DNA of 64,000 nt, from positions 682,001 through 746,000 of the forward strand of contig NZ_FXZK01000001.1 in the NCBI RefSeq assembly GCF_900184895.1. The letters run 5' to 3'. This document shows positions 62,802 through 64,000 of this stretch, piece after piece. How positions within the stretch are numbered: position 1 is the first letter of the stretch; each line of letters opens with the position of its first letter. The translations under genes were made by a program, and so were the position numbers. Under the pieces are notes generated by a model. That model was not told where the DNA came from. It was given only the letters and a program-made list of their open reading frames with translations, and made no database searches. The stretch comes from Flavimaricola marinus (GTDB taxonomy: Bacteria; Pseudomonadota; Alphaproteobacteria; Rhodobacterales; Rhodobacteraceae).

Positions 62802-64000
62802 TCAATAAAAACTCTGCGGATCTATATCGACCTGTATCCGCAACTCCCCCCGCAGCCGGAACTGCCCGACCCACTCCGCCAAAGCCGCCTGCAACGGGGC
62901 CGATTTCTCGGCCTTCACCAGCAGCCGCACCCGGTGCCGTCCGCGAACACGGGCGATCGGGGCGGGCGCGGGGCCGTAGACCTGCGCCCCGATCCGGCGC
63001 AGAGGTCCGTCCTGCCGGGCCATCGCCGCGCCCAGATCAAAGACCTCCTGCGAATTGGTGCTGCTCAGCACGATTCCCGCCATCCGACCATAAGGCGGCA
63101 CCCCGGCGGCACGACGCTCCCCGGCCTCGGCGTTCCAGAACGCCTCCTCGTCGCCGGCGAGGATTGCCCGGATTACCGGATGCTCCGGCTGAAACGTCTG
63201 CAGGACCGCCTCGCCCGGCGCCTCGGCGCGGCCTGCCCGCCCCGCTACCTGGCGCATCAGTTGAAACGTGCGCTCCGCGGCGCGCAGGTCCGATCCCTGC
63301 AGCCCCAGATCGGCGTCAATCACGCCCACCAACGTCAGCTTGGGAAAGTTATGGCCCTTGGCGACCAGCTGCGTGCCGATGATCACGTCGGCCGCGCCCT
63401 CGGCGATCTCTGCGATATGGGCCTTCAGCGCCCGGGCAGAGCCATAGAGGTCCGACGACAGGACCGCGATCCGGGCTTCGGGAAACAGCACGGCGGCCTC
63501 CTCGGCGAGGCGCTCGACACCGGGGCCAACCGGGGACAAGCGATCCTCCGCCTCGCAATGGGGGCAGACGGTCGGCATCGGCTTCGTCTCGCCGCACTGG
63601 TGGCACATCAGGCGCTTGAGGAAGCGGTGCTCGACCATCCGGGCGTCGCAATGGTCACAGCCGATCTGATGGCCGCAAGCACGGCACAGGGTGACTGGGG
63701 CATAGCCACGGCGGTTAATGAACAACAACGCCTGCTCGCCCTTGGCGATGCGGTCGCGAACGCCATTGGCAAGGGTGGGCGAGACCCACTGGCCACCCGG
63801 CAAATCCTCGGCGCGCATGTCTATCGCGCGCATCTTGGGCATCACGGCAGCACCAAACCGAGAGGTCAGGTCCAGCCGGGCGTATTTGCCCGCCTCCACA
63901 TTTGCCCAGCTCTCGAGGCTGGGGGTGGCCGAGGCGAGCACCACCTGGGCCCCGTTCAGCGAGGCGCGGAGCACGGTCATGTCGCGGGCATTGTAGAGGA
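62802..64000 (-). CDS. priA: Primosomal protein N' (PriA), C-terminal part
   Basis: The frame runs off the right edge; 399 codons of the C-terminal part are present. The zinc-binding cysteines CRACGHQIGCDHCDAR and CHQCGETKPMPTVCPHC are clear, as are the helicase motifs IGTQLVAKGHNFPKL and FQLMRQVAGRAGRAE. The protein restarts stalled replication forks. The N-terminal DNA-binding part and Walker A lie outside the window. Confidence 0.95.
   Translation of the reverse strand, partial: LYNARDMTVLRASLNGAQVVLASATPSLESWANVEAGKYARLDLTSRFGAAVMPKMRAIDMRAEDLPGGQWVSPTLANGVRDRIAKGEQALLFINRRGYAPVTLCRACGHQIGCDHCDARMVEHRFLKRLMCHQCGETKPMPTVCPHCEAEDRLSPVGPGVERLAEEAAVLFPEARIAVLSSDLYGSARALKAHIAEIAEGAADVIIGTQLVAKGHNFPKLTLVGVIDADLGLQGSDLRAAERTFQLMRQVAGRAGRAEAPGEAVLQTFQPEHPVIRAILAGDEEAFWNAEAGERRAAGVPPYGRMAGIVLSSTNSQEVFDLGAAMARQDGPLRRIGAQVYGPAPAPIARVRGRHRVRLLVKAEKSAPLQAALAEWVGQFRLRGELRIQVDIDPQSFY

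Noticed and set aside
1-64000. tRNA or rRNA genes, CRISPR arrays, insertion sequences, prophage
   Set aside because: No cloverleaf-like sequence, repeat-spacer pattern, transposase, integrase or phage structural gene was seen.

Overview
The window looks like chromosomal DNA of a marine Roseobacter-type member of the Rhodobacteraceae (Alphaproteobacteria). The signs are high GC with strong GC3 bias, many 1-8 nt stop/start overlaps, a ctaC-ctaB-orf-ctaG-ctaE cytochrome oxidase cluster, a tol-pal cluster joined to ruvCAB on one side and tilS-ftsH on the other, a complete tad pilus locus, a DUF1127 gene and a CtrA-type site. I found no rRNA, tRNA, CRISPR array, insertion sequence or prophage. The window starts inside ptsP and ends inside priA.

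Layout. 1-10.4 kb: ptsP 3' end, EcsC, two small enzymes, a TIM-barrel isomerase coupled to a fatty-acid desaturase, then mtnP and apt (adenine release and salvage) flanking two secreted proteins of unknown role, a FAD-linked 2-hydroxyacid dehydrogenase and an MBL-fold protein. 10.4-18.1 kb, minus strand: ctaC, ctaB, a 74-aa membrane protein, ctaG, ctaE, SURF1, thrC, an M16 peptidase and a RimJ-like acetyltransferase, almost all overlapping. 18.3-24.5 kb, plus strand: tldD, a small membrane protein, dprA, topA and a mini-GNAT protein.

24.5-38.2 kb is the most distinctive block: a divergent lytic transglycosylase, three small Flp-like pilins (two with identical proteins) and cpaB, secretin, OmpA-like lipoprotein, cpaE, cpaF, tadB, tadC, two TPR lipoproteins, a prepilin peptidase and an AAA ATPase. 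A full TTAA-N7-TTAA (CtrA-type) site lies before the first pilin, and four intrinsic terminators cut the front half of the locus into short units. 38.3-43.2 kb carries an ankyrin protein and the 'ligase-associated' helicase and PdeM nuclease, separated by an inverted FkbM methyltransferase; a membrane-anchored LytTR regulator follows.

44-64 kb, mostly minus strand: folD and fhs (one-carbon metabolism), a MOSC protein, a small membrane protein, and the run ruvC-ruvA-ruvB-orf-ybgC-tolQ-tolR-tolA-orf-tolB-pal-ybgF-tilS-ftsH. The orf between tolA and tolB is a secreted, stand-alone copy of the TolA C-terminal domain, the most unusual gene in the window. A DUF1127 gene, a small membrane protein, prmA and the 3' part of priA close the window.

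The most interesting signals are the solo TolA domain, the twin pilins with Asp at mature position 5, the CtrA-type site and internal terminators of the tad locus, a 33-37 bp intergenic element present three times, and a pair of tandem 26-bp palindromes.
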